A stretch of 64,000 nucleotides of DNA from Paraburkholderia piptadeniae (GTDB lineage: Bacteria; Pseudomonadota; Gammaproteobacteria; Burkholderiales; Burkholderiaceae), in assembly GCF_900007165.1 (NCBI RefSeq), contig NZ_CYGY02000014.1, forward strand, positions 1 to 64,000, written 5' to 3'. Under the pieces are notes generated by a model. It made no database searches and had not been told where the DNA came from. It saw nothing but the letters and a program-made list of their open reading frames with translations. Numbering within the stretch: position 1 is the first letter of the stretch; every line of letters starts with the position of its first letter. Positions 8,115 through 16,850 of the stretch are shown in pieces. The position numbers and the translations under genes are program-made.

Positions 8115-8951
8115 TCAGCACCCCCTGAAGTTGGCTGCGCCGGGGCCTTTCGCCAGAAAGGACTCAAGCCCGACCTGCACATCCTCGGACGCCCAAATCG
8201 CCTTCTGCAATTCGCCCATCGCCAGATCAGCCGCCTCGACGCCCTCATTGGCAGCAATCGTCACAATCTGCTTTGTCACGCGGTGTGCGACTGTCGGCCC
8301 ATTTGCAAGCTCCTGCGCCACGGTGAGAGTCGCCGATTCGAGTTGCTCGTCCGCGACGACCAGATTGATGAGCCCCCATCGTTCAAGTGTTTCGGCGTCG
8401 TAGCGCCGTCCCAGCATTGACATTTCCTTCGCACGCGCCACGCCGATACGCTGAACCTGCCGCTGGATGCCCCCCATCAGCGGATGCAATCCGAGCGCAC
8501 TTTCGACGGAACCGATCTTCGCCGATCGTGCGGCGATGACATAGTCCGAAGCGAGCGCGAGTTCGAGCCCCCCACCCAAACAGGCACCGTGGATGCTCGT
8601 GACGATAGGGATCGGTAGCGTTTCGAACGCACGCAGCACATCGACAGGGGCGAATGCCCGCGGTCCATCGACAGCGGTCGCCACCTCGTTGGCACTTACA
8701 GTCTCAGCACCGACCTCGACCTCCGTGGCCGCCTGCATGAGGGCGCTGAACTGAGTGACGTCCGCCCCCGCGCAAAAGTGCCTCAGGTTACTCCTCAGCA
8801 CGATGGCGCGACTGCCCGTCTCTACCGCCTCCTGCATTGCAGCCAGCAAGGGGTCCATCAGCGTCGCATTCATCAGGTTATACGGGCGATGGTTCATGGA
8901 AAGCACGGTCACATACCCGTGCTTTTCTTTGAGGACAACGTCTTCACTCAT
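8115..8951 (-). CDS. enoyl-CoA hydratase/isomerase (crotonase family)
   Basis: A 278-residue crotonase-fold protein and the first gene of the hydroxylase operon. The oxyanion-hole motif CAGADVTQF is near residue 60, and GGGLELALASDY follows. The second region reads GSVESALGLHP, so a carboxylate is near the catalytic position, though the usual PGAGGTQ loop is altered (LMGGIQR). It probably hydrates or isomerises a CoA thioester made by the adjacent CoA-transferase. AGGAG lies upstream of the ATG. A palindrome at 8978-8990 sits 27 bases upstream and is a candidate operator for the operon. Confidence 0.92.
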   Translation of the reverse strand: MSEDVVLKEKHGYVTVLSMNHRPYNLMNATLMDPLLAAMQEAVETGSRAIVLRSNLRHFCAGADVTQFSALMQAATEVEVGAETVSANEVATAVDGPRAFAPVDVLRAFETLPIPIVTSIHGACLGGGLELALASDYVIAARSAKIGSVESALGLHPLMGGIQRQVQRIGVARAKEMSMLGRRYDAETLERWGLINLVVADEQLESATLTVAQELANGPTVAHRVTKQIVTIAANEGVEAADLAMGELQKAIWASEDVQVGLESFLAKGPGAANFRGC

Positions 8952-8977
8952 TCGATCACTCCTGTTTTGCGATGATT

Positions 8978-8990
8978 TTATCGCTGATAA
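8978..8990. promoter_or_regulatory. palindrome TTATC-N3-GATAA, candidate operator
   Basis: A 5-bp inverted repeat with a 3-base spacer lies in the 242-base divergent promoter region between the enoyl-CoA hydratase operon and the NmrA-like gene. A longer copy of the same design (CTTATC-aga-GATAAG) is at 27138-27152. The pairing of the two sites suggests a common regulator, possibly the MarR-type protein encoded at 20455-20982, but this is inference. Confidence 0.5.
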
Positions 8991-9193
8991 GATAGACGGA
9001 CTCTAAGCCCACGTCGGACCCTGGTCAACAGCGGAGTTTCCCCTAGATTTAGGCACTTTTTATGAGGTAAGAGGTGCTTCCGAACAGCATCGAATTACCC
9101 AGAAGTGGACCTTAGGAAAATCAGCGTTGCTTCTATGCGAATCAAATGATAGTCTCATATGCCCATATTTCAAGAGAACACGAGGTACAAATC

Positions 9194-10225
9194 ATGACTG
9201 ACGCACCCATTCTCGTAACCAGCGCCGGCGGTAGTACCGGCTCCATCGGACGAAGCATCGTGCGCGGCCTTCGCGCACGCGGGCTCCCCGTACGCGCATT
9301 CGTGCGCACCGACGACAGGCGGGCCCAGGATCTGCGGGACATGGGCGCCGAAGTCTTCGTCGGGGATCTGTTCAACCCGCGCGACGTGACACGTGCAGTC
9401 CAAGGTGTGGGGCGCATCTACTTCAGCATGAGCCCTAACCCATCCTATGCCGACGCGACCATCCTCATGGCGACTGCAGCGAAGCGCGAGGGGAGCTGCG
9501 AAATCTTTGTGAATATGTCGAACGTCGAGCAAAGTTATATGACCCTCGACAACATGTCTCGTCCCGATGCCGAACGCATTGCGATCCTTGGCGCCGATGT
9601 GCAGTGGTCGCCCCAGCAGCGCGTGCATTGGGCGGCGGAGCGCGCCCTCGACTGGTCCGGCCTTCCTGTCTGCCACATTCAGGCTGCGATCTTCGTTGAG
9701 AACCCGATCACGCTATGGATGACGGCGGCGACGATCAAGGAAGATGACACCATCCGGCTGCCGTTCGGCGACGCCAAGACCGCGCCAATAGCCACGGTGG
9801 ATGTCGCTGACGTCTGCATCGATGTCCTCGCTGCACCTCACGGCCATGAGCACAAATCCTACGTGCTCACTGGTCCTACGCGGAAGAGCTGGTACGAGTT
9901 CGCCGAAGATTTCTCGGCGGCGCTAGGACGCAAGATCACCTATGTCCCCACGACAATCGACGATTTTCGTGAACAACTGCGGACGCTCGCGCCGGGCCTT
10001 CCTGAGCATGTCTCACTCCACCTCGAGAACCTGGCCCTGCAGAACGGCGGCGGCAAGTACATCGCGGACGCCAAGAACGAAGTGGAGCATTTACTAAAGC
10101 GGCCTGCGACCCCACTGAAGGCGGTGATTGAGGCGGAAGCCTGGCGCTTCGAGAAGGGCGTGCCCAATCAACTTCAGCATGGGGATCTTAAGGACTTCAA
10201 GCGGCAGCGTTTCACCGCCAGCTAA
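9194..10225 (+). CDS. NmrA-like NAD(P)-binding oxidoreductase
   Basis: A 343-residue atypical SDR / NmrA-family protein. The Rossmann motif SAGGSTGSIG is near residues 10-19, followed by VRAFVRTDD and the MGAEVFVGDLFNP pattern typical of the NmrA/HSCARG group. There is no canonical YxxxK, as is usual there. The ATG at 9194 has GAGG about eight bases upstream; the longer frame from 9146 has no such site. It is transcribed divergently from the hydroxylase operon and could be co-controlled by the palindrome at 8978. Whether it is an enzyme or a redox sensor cannot be told from the sequence. Confidence 0.85.
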   Translation: MTDAPILVTSAGGSTGSIGRSIVRGLRARGLPVRAFVRTDDRRAQDLRDMGAEVFVGDLFNPRDVTRAVQGVGRIYFSMSPNPSYADATILMATAAKREGSCEIFVNMSNVEQSYMTLDNMSRPDAERIAILGADVQWSPQQRVHWAAERALDWSGLPVCHIQAAIFVENPITLWMTAATIKEDDTIRLPFGDAKTAPIATVDVADVCIDVLAAPHGHEHKSYVLTGPTRKSWYEFAEDFSAALGRKITYVPTTIDDFREQLRTLAPGLPEHVSLHLENLALQNGGGKYIADAKNEVEHLLKRPATPLKAVIEAEAWRFEKGVPNQLQHGDLKDFKRQRFTAS

Positions 10226-10332
10226 CCGAAGGCCTCGTCATTCTCGCCCATAGCATCACCTCGATGCGTCAGTCGCCGCGACATTAGTGCAGTGGCGACC
10301 GAGCCTAACCATATTGAAAGAGGAATAAACGG

Positions 10333-11238
10333 ATGTTGCTAACAAATTCAGGTCTTTGGAACGACGAGGGGGTGAGGCAGCGAACAGTCGCCGCCAATGG
10401 CCTCGAATTCCCCATTCTCGAGGCTGGGGACGGCCCACTCGTACTCTGTCTGCACGGCTTTCCCGACCACGCGCGCAACTGGATTCCGATTCTCAGGCGA
10501 CTTGCCCAGGAAGGCTATTGGGCGGTGGCACCGGCGATGCGGGGATACTGGTCGGGCGGTGCGGCGCCCGACGGCCGCTACAGTGGTTCGGCCCTCGGGC
10601 AGGACGCGTTAGCGCTGATCGCGGCTCTTGGACGCGAGACCGCGCACTTGATCGGACATGACATCGGTGCGCGAGCTGCGTACGCCGCGGCGAGCCTTAG
10701 GGCCGAAAGCGTCGGCAAGCTAGTTGGCATGGCGGTTGCGTATGGGCAGAGATTTGGCGCCTCCCTCGTTGCCGATGGAGACCAGCAGCGGCGCAGTTGG
10801 TATATGTTCTACTTCCAGACTCGCCTCGCCGAGGTCGGGGTACCGCGCGATGATTTCGCATTCATTGACCGGCTTTGGCGCGAATGGTCGCCGAGCTATG
10901 TGTTGCCCGAGGGCGAGCGCGCATTGCTTAAGGAAAGCCTGGCGAAGCCTGGCGTGCTGACCCAGACGTTCGGCTTTTACCGTCAGTTGTTCGCGCCGCC
11001 GCCAGAAGATTCGACGCTCCGGACTCTCGAGGCTCAGGCGAACGGGCCAATCAACGTCCCCTCGCTCTACCTGCACGGCGAGAAAGACGGCTGCATGGCG
11101 ACGTATCTCAGCGAGGGAATGGAACCGCTGTTTCCCAAAGGCCTCGAACGGGAGGTGATCCCGGGCGTTGGTCACTTCCTTCATATCGAGCGACCGGACG
11201 AGATCGGGGACCGCATCGTCCGGTTCCTCGGGCGCTGA
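10333..11238 (+). CDS. alpha/beta hydrolase with Asp nucleophile (epoxide hydrolase / dehalogenase type)
   Basis: A 301-residue alpha/beta hydrolase. HGFPD at 41-45 forms the oxyanion region, and GHDIG at 108-112 puts Asp110 at the nucleophile elbow. Asp rather than Ser is the mark of epoxide hydrolases and haloacid/haloalkane dehalogenases. A late Asp in HGEKDG and His in GVGHFLHIE complete a triad. GAGGA precedes the ATG at good spacing. It sits between an NmrA-like oxidoreductase and a beta-keto acid cleavage enzyme, so it may open an epoxide or remove halogen in the same pathway. Confidence 0.88.
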   Translation: MLLTNSGLWNDEGVRQRTVAANGLEFPILEAGDGPLVLCLHGFPDHARNWIPILRRLAQEGYWAVAPAMRGYWSGGAAPDGRYSGSALGQDALALIAALGRETAHLIGHDIGARAAYAAASLRAESVGKLVGMAVAYGQRFGASLVADGDQQRRSWYMFYFQTRLAEVGVPRDDFAFIDRLWREWSPSYVLPEGERALLKESLAKPGVLTQTFGFYRQLFAPPPEDSTLRTLEAQANGPINVPSLYLHGEKDGCMATYLSEGMEPLFPKGLEREVIPGVGHFLHIERPDEIGDRIVRFLGR

Positions 11239-11405
11239 TTGCACGCGGGCTGCTTTGGGTCGGTGGCCCGCCCCTGCCTATGTCCCTACCCAAACTATCA
11301 AAAGAAGCCTGGGCCTTTGCGGAGACGTCATACGCGATCGAGAGCGAGAGCCCCATCGAGAACGCTGTTGTGGCCGGACCGGCCTGATAGTAGGAGGAGC
11401 TAACC

Positions 11406-12335
11406 GTGGCACAAAAAGTCATCATCACTTGCGCAGTGACAGGCTCGATCCATACTCCGAGCATGTCGCCTTATCTGCCCATCACGCCTGACGAAATAGC
11501 GCGTGAATCAATCGCTGCCGCCGAAGCCGGCGCCGCCATCCTGCATCTGCACGCGCGCAACCCGAGAGATGGACGGCCCGCATTCGACCCGGCGATCTAT
11601 CGGCAATTCCTGCCGCAGATTCACGCGGCCACCGACGCGGTGATCAACATCACCACGGGCGGCTCGTACAACATGACGCTCGACGAACGCCTTGCGGGGG
11701 CGATCGACGTTTCCCCGGAAATGGCCTCGTGCAACATGGGGTCGCTTAACTTCGGGATCTTTCCGATGCTCGACAAGTTGAAGACCTTCAAGTACGAGTG
11801 GGAGCGCGACCAAATCGAAGGCACACGCCGCACGATTTTCCGCAATACCTTCGCCGATATCGAGGAGGTATTTACCCGGCTCGGTCACGAGCACAGCACG
11901 CGCTTCGAATTTGAGTGCTACGACGTCGGCCATCTGTACAACCTGAAGCACTTCCTCGATCGCGGGATTATCAAGGGGCCGCTTTTCCTGCAGTTCGTGC
12001 TCGGCGTCCTCGGCGGGATCGGCGCGGATCCGGAGAATCTCGTGCACATGAAACGCATCGCGGACAAGCTGTTCGGCGATACCTATCAATGGTCGGTGCT
12101 TGGCGCCGGTCGACACCAGATGCCGCTCGTCACGCAGGCGGCCTTGATGGGCGGACACGTCCGCGTGGGTCTGGAGGACTCGCTGTCGATCGGACCGGGT
12201 CGGCTCGCGACATCGAATGCCGAACAGGTCGAGATGATTCGCGAAATCTTGACACGGCTCGGCTTCCAGATCGCGACGCCTGCCGAAGTGCGCCACATGA
12301 TTGGCCTCAAAGGTCGGGACAAGACGCGACTGTAA
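11406..12335 (+). CDS. beta-keto acid cleavage enzyme (BKACE, DUF849)
   Basis: A 309-residue TIM-barrel protein of the BKACE/DUF849 family, which condenses a beta-keto acid with acetyl-CoA and releases acetoacetate plus a new acyl-CoA. The zinc-binding HLHAR motif is at 47-51, and a conserved Glu257 lies in VGLEDSLSIGPG. NITTGGS near 81-87 binds the keto acid in known members. The start is GTG, supported by GTAGGAGGAG eight bases upstream. The acyl-CoA synthetase follows after 53 bases, consistent with a CoA-thioester route. Confidence 0.93.
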   Translation: MAQKVIITCAVTGSIHTPSMSPYLPITPDEIARESIAAAEAGAAILHLHARNPRDGRPAFDPAIYRQFLPQIHAATDAVINITTGGSYNMTLDERLAGAIDVSPEMASCNMGSLNFGIFPMLDKLKTFKYEWERDQIEGTRRTIFRNTFADIEEVFTRLGHEHSTRFEFECYDVGHLYNLKHFLDRGIIKGPLFLQFVLGVLGGIGADPENLVHMKRIADKLFGDTYQWSVLGAGRHQMPLVTQAALMGGHVRVGLEDSLSIGPGRLATSNAEQVEMIREILTRLGFQIATPAEVRHMIGLKGRDKTRL

Positions 12336-12388
12336 AAGAAAATAACCGAAAACATACGCCCGTACGCATAACCGACGGAGACAATGAC

Positions 12389-14068
12389 ATGTCGCATATT
12401 TTCGACGATGGACTCGCGCAGAGCGAGGCAAATCATGTACCGTTGACGCCGGTCGATTTCATTGCCCGTGCCGCGGAGGTGTATGGAGACCGTCTCGCGA
12501 TCGTCTATGGAGAGGTTCGCCGAACCTGGCGCGAGACGTATGACCGCGTGCGCCAACTCGCAGATGCGCTGCGTCAGGCTGGGGTGCAGCGCGGCGATAC
12601 GGTGGCGGCCCTGCTGCCGAATATTCCGGAGATGATCGAGGCGCATTTCGGCGTGCCTATGCTCGGCGCGGTGCTGAACGCCCTGAATACGCGTCTGGAC
12701 GTCTCGTCAATGCTGTTCATGCTGCGCCACGGAGAGGCGAAGGTGCTGATTGTCGATACCGAGTACGCGGAGCTGGCGCATCGGGTGTCGCTGGATTTTC
12801 CGCATCTGACGATCATCAGCGTGAGCGACGTGATGCCCGCGTCCCCCGAGTCTTTCCCCCGCGCCACGGACTACGAAGCGTTCATTGCAAAGGGCGATGC
12901 GAACTATCGCTGGACACCGCCTGCCGACGAATGGGACGCCATCGCGCTGAACTACACCTCAGGCACCACCGGCGACCCGAAAGGTGTCGTGTACCACCAT
13001 CGTGGCGCGTACCTGAATGCACTCAGCAACATTCTCGAATGGGACATGCCGAAGCATGCCATCTATCTCTGGACGCTGCCGCTCTTCCATTGCAACGGCT
13101 GGTGCTTTGCCTGGACGGTGGCGGCCCGCGCGGGCGTCAACATATGTCTGCGTAAGTTCGACGCGAAACACGTGTTCGAGCTGATTCGCCGCGAAGGCGT
13201 CACCCACTATTGCGGTGCACCGATTGTTCAAAGCGCGCTCGCGAATGCGCCGGCCGAATGGCGCGCGGGTATCGACCACCTCGTGCACACAATGGTGGCG
13301 GGCGCCGCGCCTTCCCCGGCAGTGATCGGCAAGATGATGGAGATCGGTTTTGACCTCACGCACGTGTACGGACTGACCGAGGTCTACGGCCCGGCTTCCG
13401 TGTGTGCGAAGCAGGCCAGCTGGGAGGATGTCGGCGACGACGAACGCGCGCGGCTCAACGCCCGTCAAGGGGTCCGCTACCACCTGCAATCGGCCATCGC
13501 AGTCCTGAACCCCGATACGCTCGAACCGGTGCCGAACGACGGTGAGACGCTCGGTGAAATCATGTTCCGCGGCAACATCTGCATGAAGGGCTACCTGAAA
13601 AACGAGCGTGCGACAGCCGAAGCGTTTCGCGGCGGCTGGTTTCATACCGGTGACCTCGGCGTGCTGATGCCGGATAACTACGTTCGCATCAAGGATCGCA
13701 GCAAGGACATCATTATCTCGGGTGGTGAGAATATCTCCACCATCGAGGTGGAGGACACGCTGTACCGGCATCCGGCGGTATCCGTCGCAGCGGTGGTGGC
13801 GATGCCGGATCCGAAGTGGGGCGAAGTGCCTTGCGCTTTTGTGGAACTCAAGGAGGGGGCGCAGGTGAGCGCCGAAGAAATCATCGCGCATTGCCGGCTT
13901 TATCTGGCCGGTTTCAAGTTGCCCAAGATGGTGTGTTTCGGCGAATTGCCCAAGACTTCGACGGGCAAGATCCAGAAATTCGAGCTGCGTTCGCGGGTCG
14001 GCTCCGGCAGTGCCATCGACCTAGCCGGCGATAGCAGTGGCTGTAACGCGAAGCCCGACGAGTCGTAA
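12389..14068 (+). CDS. AMP-dependent acyl-CoA synthetase (AlkK/FadD group)
   Basis: A 559-residue adenylate-forming enzyme that activates a carboxylic acid to its CoA ester with ATP. The P-loop-like motif YTSGTTGDPKG, the HVYGLTEVYGP motif and the late GWFHTGDLG and KTSTGKIQK motifs are all present, with the catalytic Lys in the last. The set resembles medium-chain AlkK-type enzymes. The ATG at 12389 is preceded by GGAG; an open frame extends far upstream but overlaps the BKACE gene in another frame and is rejected. It probably supplies acyl-CoA to the nearby beta-oxidation enzymes. Confidence 0.93.
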   Translation: MSHIFDDGLAQSEANHVPLTPVDFIARAAEVYGDRLAIVYGEVRRTWRETYDRVRQLADALRQAGVQRGDTVAALLPNIPEMIEAHFGVPMLGAVLNALNTRLDVSSMLFMLRHGEAKVLIVDTEYAELAHRVSLDFPHLTIISVSDVMPASPESFPRATDYEAFIAKGDANYRWTPPADEWDAIALNYTSGTTGDPKGVVYHHRGAYLNALSNILEWDMPKHAIYLWTLPLFHCNGWCFAWTVAARAGVNICLRKFDAKHVFELIRREGVTHYCGAPIVQSALANAPAEWRAGIDHLVHTMVAGAAPSPAVIGKMMEIGFDLTHVYGLTEVYGPASVCAKQASWEDVGDDERARLNARQGVRYHLQSAIAVLNPDTLEPVPNDGETLGEIMFRGNICMKGYLKNERATAEAFRGGWFHTGDLGVLMPDNYVRIKDRSKDIIISGGENISTIEVEDTLYRHPAVSVAAVVAMPDPKWGEVPCAFVELKEGAQVSAEEIIAHCRLYLAGFKLPKMVCFGELPKTSTGKIQKFELRSRVGSGSAIDLAGDSSGCNAKPDES

Positions 14069-14116
14069 AGGCACAGCGAGCCGCGAGGTGGTTGCAGCGC
14101 AATCACCCTTCAGCGG

Positions 14117-14388
14117 TTCGATCACCCGCTCGCAAAGCTGACCGTCATGGCAGCGAGATCCGGCGCAACGTCTTTCAGCGCCGCGATGATCGCCGGTTGA
14201 TTCGTATTCGCGAAGCGACGCCTCAAACCGGCTTACTTCGACCACTTCGAAGCGTTGTTCGCACGCTGGGGCTCACCCCGACGCGTGCGCCGGAGCCCGC
14301 GGATCATCACGTGCTGCTCGGTCTGATCGCTGCGAGCGAAGGGGTCGCGTTGATACCGTCATCGCTGAAATCGATCGCGCGCGGATAT
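14117..14388 (+). pseudogene. decayed C-terminal piece of a LysR-type regulator
   Basis: One frame reads HPLAKLTVMAARSG, then a TGA stop at 14198-14200, then LKPAYFDHFEALFARWG. After a frameshift near 14270 another frame reads ADHHVLLGLIAASEGVALIP. Together these match the effector-binding domain of LysR proteins, where the end is typically MLGLVAAGEGVALVP. No helix-turn-helix part is seen upstream. It is a broken remnant lying just after the acyl-CoA synthetase gene. Confidence 0.65.
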
Positions 14389-14401
14389 TGCTCCCGACCT
14401 C

Positions 14402-14674
14402 GGGAGATTCATCATCGCATTCGGCTTGGGCGACGTGTATGCGCGTCCTCAGCTGGACCTGCTGTCGCGTGAAATGGTGACGGTCGCCGCGATGGGCAGC
14501 GCGCCGCCGCAGCTTAAGGTTCACATGCACGGCCTGCTCAATGTTGGAGACACGCGTGAGCAACAGTTCGAGGTCGTTACGCATATCGCTGCGCACTCGG
14601 GATTCCCGCGTGCGATCAGCGCGTCGTTGGCGAATAAAAAGGCGCTAAGTGATCGGGCGCACGCGGTACATTGA
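14402..14674 (+). pseudogene. truncated carboxymuconolactone decarboxylase-family gene
   Basis: The frame reads FIIAFGLGDVYARPQLDLLSREMVTVAAMG, PQLKVHMHGLLNVGDTRE and AAHSGFPRAISAS, given here as separate pieces. This is the C-terminal two-thirds of a CMD/AhpD-type protein. The N-terminal third is missing, a short internal stretch before the PQLKVH segment looks deleted, and the Cys of the usual NVGC motif is Asp. It abuts the LysR remnant, so both were probably damaged together. Confidence 0.65.
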
Positions 14675-14872
14675 TGCTTCTGATGCGTTCGCGCACTCGC
14701 TCATCTTGAGCTTTCAGTGCGGTTGCGAGGTTGCGAATGCGCAGATAGCTCAGACCATACACAAAAAGAAAAAGAAGGTCGCGCCGGCGCTCAGCCGCCG
14801 ACCAGCGACATCCGCACGATCGGGGCCGAAACATCGATCACCGGCGGCTTCGACGGCAGCGCACGTTCAGCG

Positions 14873-15865
14873 TTAAGCACCTGTACAACTACCGGGTTCA
14901 CTGACTGACTGGCCGGATATCGAAGATTTTCGCGCCGCGAACTCCATCAGCTTTTCGTCTCGCCAATCACGCCGTGCCGCCAGGTCATCCGCGCAGAGGT
15001 GCTGTCGCCGGTCTTTTTCAACTTGCGCAATGAGCTCTGCATTCCAGGGGCCATCATCAACCCGCGATCTGGCGATCGAGTAATAAAGTGCGCCGAGCCT
15101 GCTGGCGTAATCGGCAATGCCACCGGGAGCATTGAGGTCGATGGTCTCAAACGGTCCCATAAACGACCATCGCCATCCGAGTCCATCCCTCACCGTCTTG
15201 TCGATGTCTTCGCAACTTGCTACCCCGTCGCGTTGCAATGCCCATGCTTCCCGGAGCAACGCCGCCTGAAGGCGGTTTAGCACGAACCCCTCGACTTCTT
15301 TGCGGACATGAACGACGCTCTGGCCGATCGAAACCATCAGCCTGTCAACGAATTCGACCGTGTCTGCGGATGTTTGTGTAGACGGAACCAGTTCGACCAC
15401 CGGCACGAGATGAGGCGGATTAACCGGGTGAGCAATAAGTGCGCGCGGTGAAATTTCAAGATCGTTGGCGAACGCCGACGCTGGAATTCCCGAGCTGGAA
15501 CTCCCGATGATGACATCGGCATCTGCGATCGCATCCAGGTCCTCCATCAACTGGCGCTTCACGTCCAGTCGCTCAAGCACCGACTCTTGCACATACGCGA
15601 CACCATCAACCGCCTCTTTGAGGGAGTTCACACATACGAGACGGTTTGCGACCACCTGTGGCGGTTCGCCGAGAAGCCCATGAGCGTGCAGCGCCGACAG
15701 TTGCTTCGCAGCCCATGGCAGCACCTTTTCTGAAAGACTGGGATTGGCGTCATACACCCGCGTGGTGAGTCCGGCGCGAGCAAAGGCGATCGCCCACCCC
15801 GCGCCGACGAGTCCGGCCCCTACGATCGCCACCGGCTCGCCAATAAATGATTGGACGGCTTTCAT
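14873..15865 (-). CDS. 3-hydroxyacyl-CoA dehydrogenase / L-gulonate 3-dehydrogenase-like
   Basis: A 330-residue NAD-dependent dehydrogenase of the 3-hydroxyacyl-CoA dehydrogenase fold. The GAGLVG dinucleotide motif is at 16-21. The middle reads GSSSSGIP and HPVNPPHLVPVVELVP, and the C-terminal domain has GLGWRWSFMGPFETIDLNAPGG-like features. These are closer to lambda-crystallin / L-gulonate dehydrogenase and carnitine dehydrogenase than to fatty-acid FadB. The second of two adjacent ATGs (15865) gives the better distance from AGAGG. It lies about 210 bases downstream of the SDR gene on the same strand and probably belongs to that catabolic set. Confidence 0.88.
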   Translation of the reverse strand: MKAVQSFIGEPVAIVGAGLVGAGWAIAFARAGLTTRVYDANPSLSEKVLPWAAKQLSALHAHGLLGEPPQVVANRLVCVNSLKEAVDGVAYVQESVLERLDVKRQLMEDLDAIADADVIIGSSSSGIPASAFANDLEISPRALIAHPVNPPHLVPVVELVPSTQTSADTVEFVDRLMVSIGQSVVHVRKEVEGFVLNRLQAALLREAWALQRDGVASCEDIDKTVRDGLGWRWSFMGPFETIDLNAPGGIADYASRLGALYYSIARSRVDDGPWNAELIAQVEKDRRQHLCADDLAARRDWRDEKLMEFAARKSSISGQSVSEPGSCTGA

Positions 15866-16076
15866 CATCTCCTCTGTTGCAAAGGCAGATTGACTTGACT
15901 TCCGATGGCGGAGCCGACGGGGTTGCACATTTTGTCGATGCCCCCGCCAGCACCAATCGGATTCAAGGTTTGTCGAACACCTACATACCGTCAACGTTCA
16001 AGCGATCCCTTGTGTTCTTTGCTCTTCGGTACCAGCAACACAGGCCAGTCGACGCTCCCGATGATTCCTATACTCG

Positions 16077-16838
16077 TCAGGCGGCGGTCCAGCCGCCATC
16101 CAGCATGAGCGCGCTGCCTGTGACGAGCGATGAAGCTTCGCTCGCAAGGAAGACCACGACCCCCATGACCTCCTCGACCTGCCCGACCCTGCCGAGTGCG
16201 ATCTTCGATGTTACCCAGTCGCGGAATCCGGGCGCCTTGAACATCTCTTCTGTAAATACCGTCTCAATGAAGGTCGGACAAACCGTGTTCACACGGATCC
16301 CGTGCGCCCCGAGTTCCCAGGCGAGAGCTTTGGTCATCCCTTCGATTGCATGCTTGGTCGCGCAGTAAACGGTGCGCCCGGGACTCCCCACGTGCCCCAT
16401 CTGCGACGAAACGTTGATGAACGACCCGCCCTGCCTGGTCTCCAACAGACCCTTTGCCACGGCACGCGACGCGTAAAATGCAGCCTTCACGTTCAGCGCC
16501 AACATTGCGTCGATGTCCTCGTCTTTCACCGCTACGAGGTCCGTCGGCCGGTTCATTCCCGCGCTGTTGACGAGCACGTTGAACGGCCCACGCGCGAAGA
16601 CCTCACCGGTCACCGCTGCGGAATCCGTAACGTCGAGCACGACGTAATCGCTGACGCCACCGGCAGAGTTGATCGCTTCGCATGCTTTTTCGAGTTCTTC
16701 CGCCGTTCGCGCCGCCAATGTGACGTGGGCACCAGCCTGCGCAAGGGCAGCCGCAGCGGCAAGACCAATTCCCCTGCCGGCTCCCGTTACCAGCGCCGTC
16801 TTCCCATCGAGCCTGAAACTCGGAAGCGTCGGTATCAT
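16077..16838 (-). CDS. short-chain dehydrogenase/reductase
   Basis: A 253-residue classical SDR with TGAGRGIG at 18-25, the NSAG motif near 91-94, catalytic Ser144/145, and Tyr158-x3-Lys162 in VYCATK. All key residues are intact. The start lies 12 bases after the stop of the HpsN-like gene, so the two are co-transcribed. In known dihydroxypropanesulfonate clusters, SDRs (HpsO, HpsP) work beside HpsN to interconvert enantiomers. That comparison is only suggestive here. Confidence 0.93.
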   Translation of the reverse strand: MIPTLPSFRLDGKTALVTGAGRGIGLAAAAALAQAGAHVTLAARTAEELEKACEAINSAGGVSDYVVLDVTDSAAVTGEVFARGPFNVLVNSAGMNRPTDLVAVKDEDIDAMLALNVKAAFYASRAVAKGLLETRQGGSFINVSSQMGHVGSPGRTVYCATKHAIEGMTKALAWELGAHGIRVNTVCPTFIETVFTEEMFKAPGFRDWVTSKIALGRVGQVEEVMGVVVFLASEASSLVTGSALMLDGGWTAA

Positions 16839-16850
16839 TCTTTAATCGTC

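Noticed and set aside
6910..8403. 497-codon plus-strand frame
   Set aside because: Antisense to the CaiB-like and enoyl-CoA hydratase genes; composition is that of a shadow frame.
11915..12388. N-terminal extension of the acyl-CoA synthetase
   Set aside because: It overlaps the BKACE gene out of frame and lacks similarity. ATG 12389 with GGAG upstream fits the family length.
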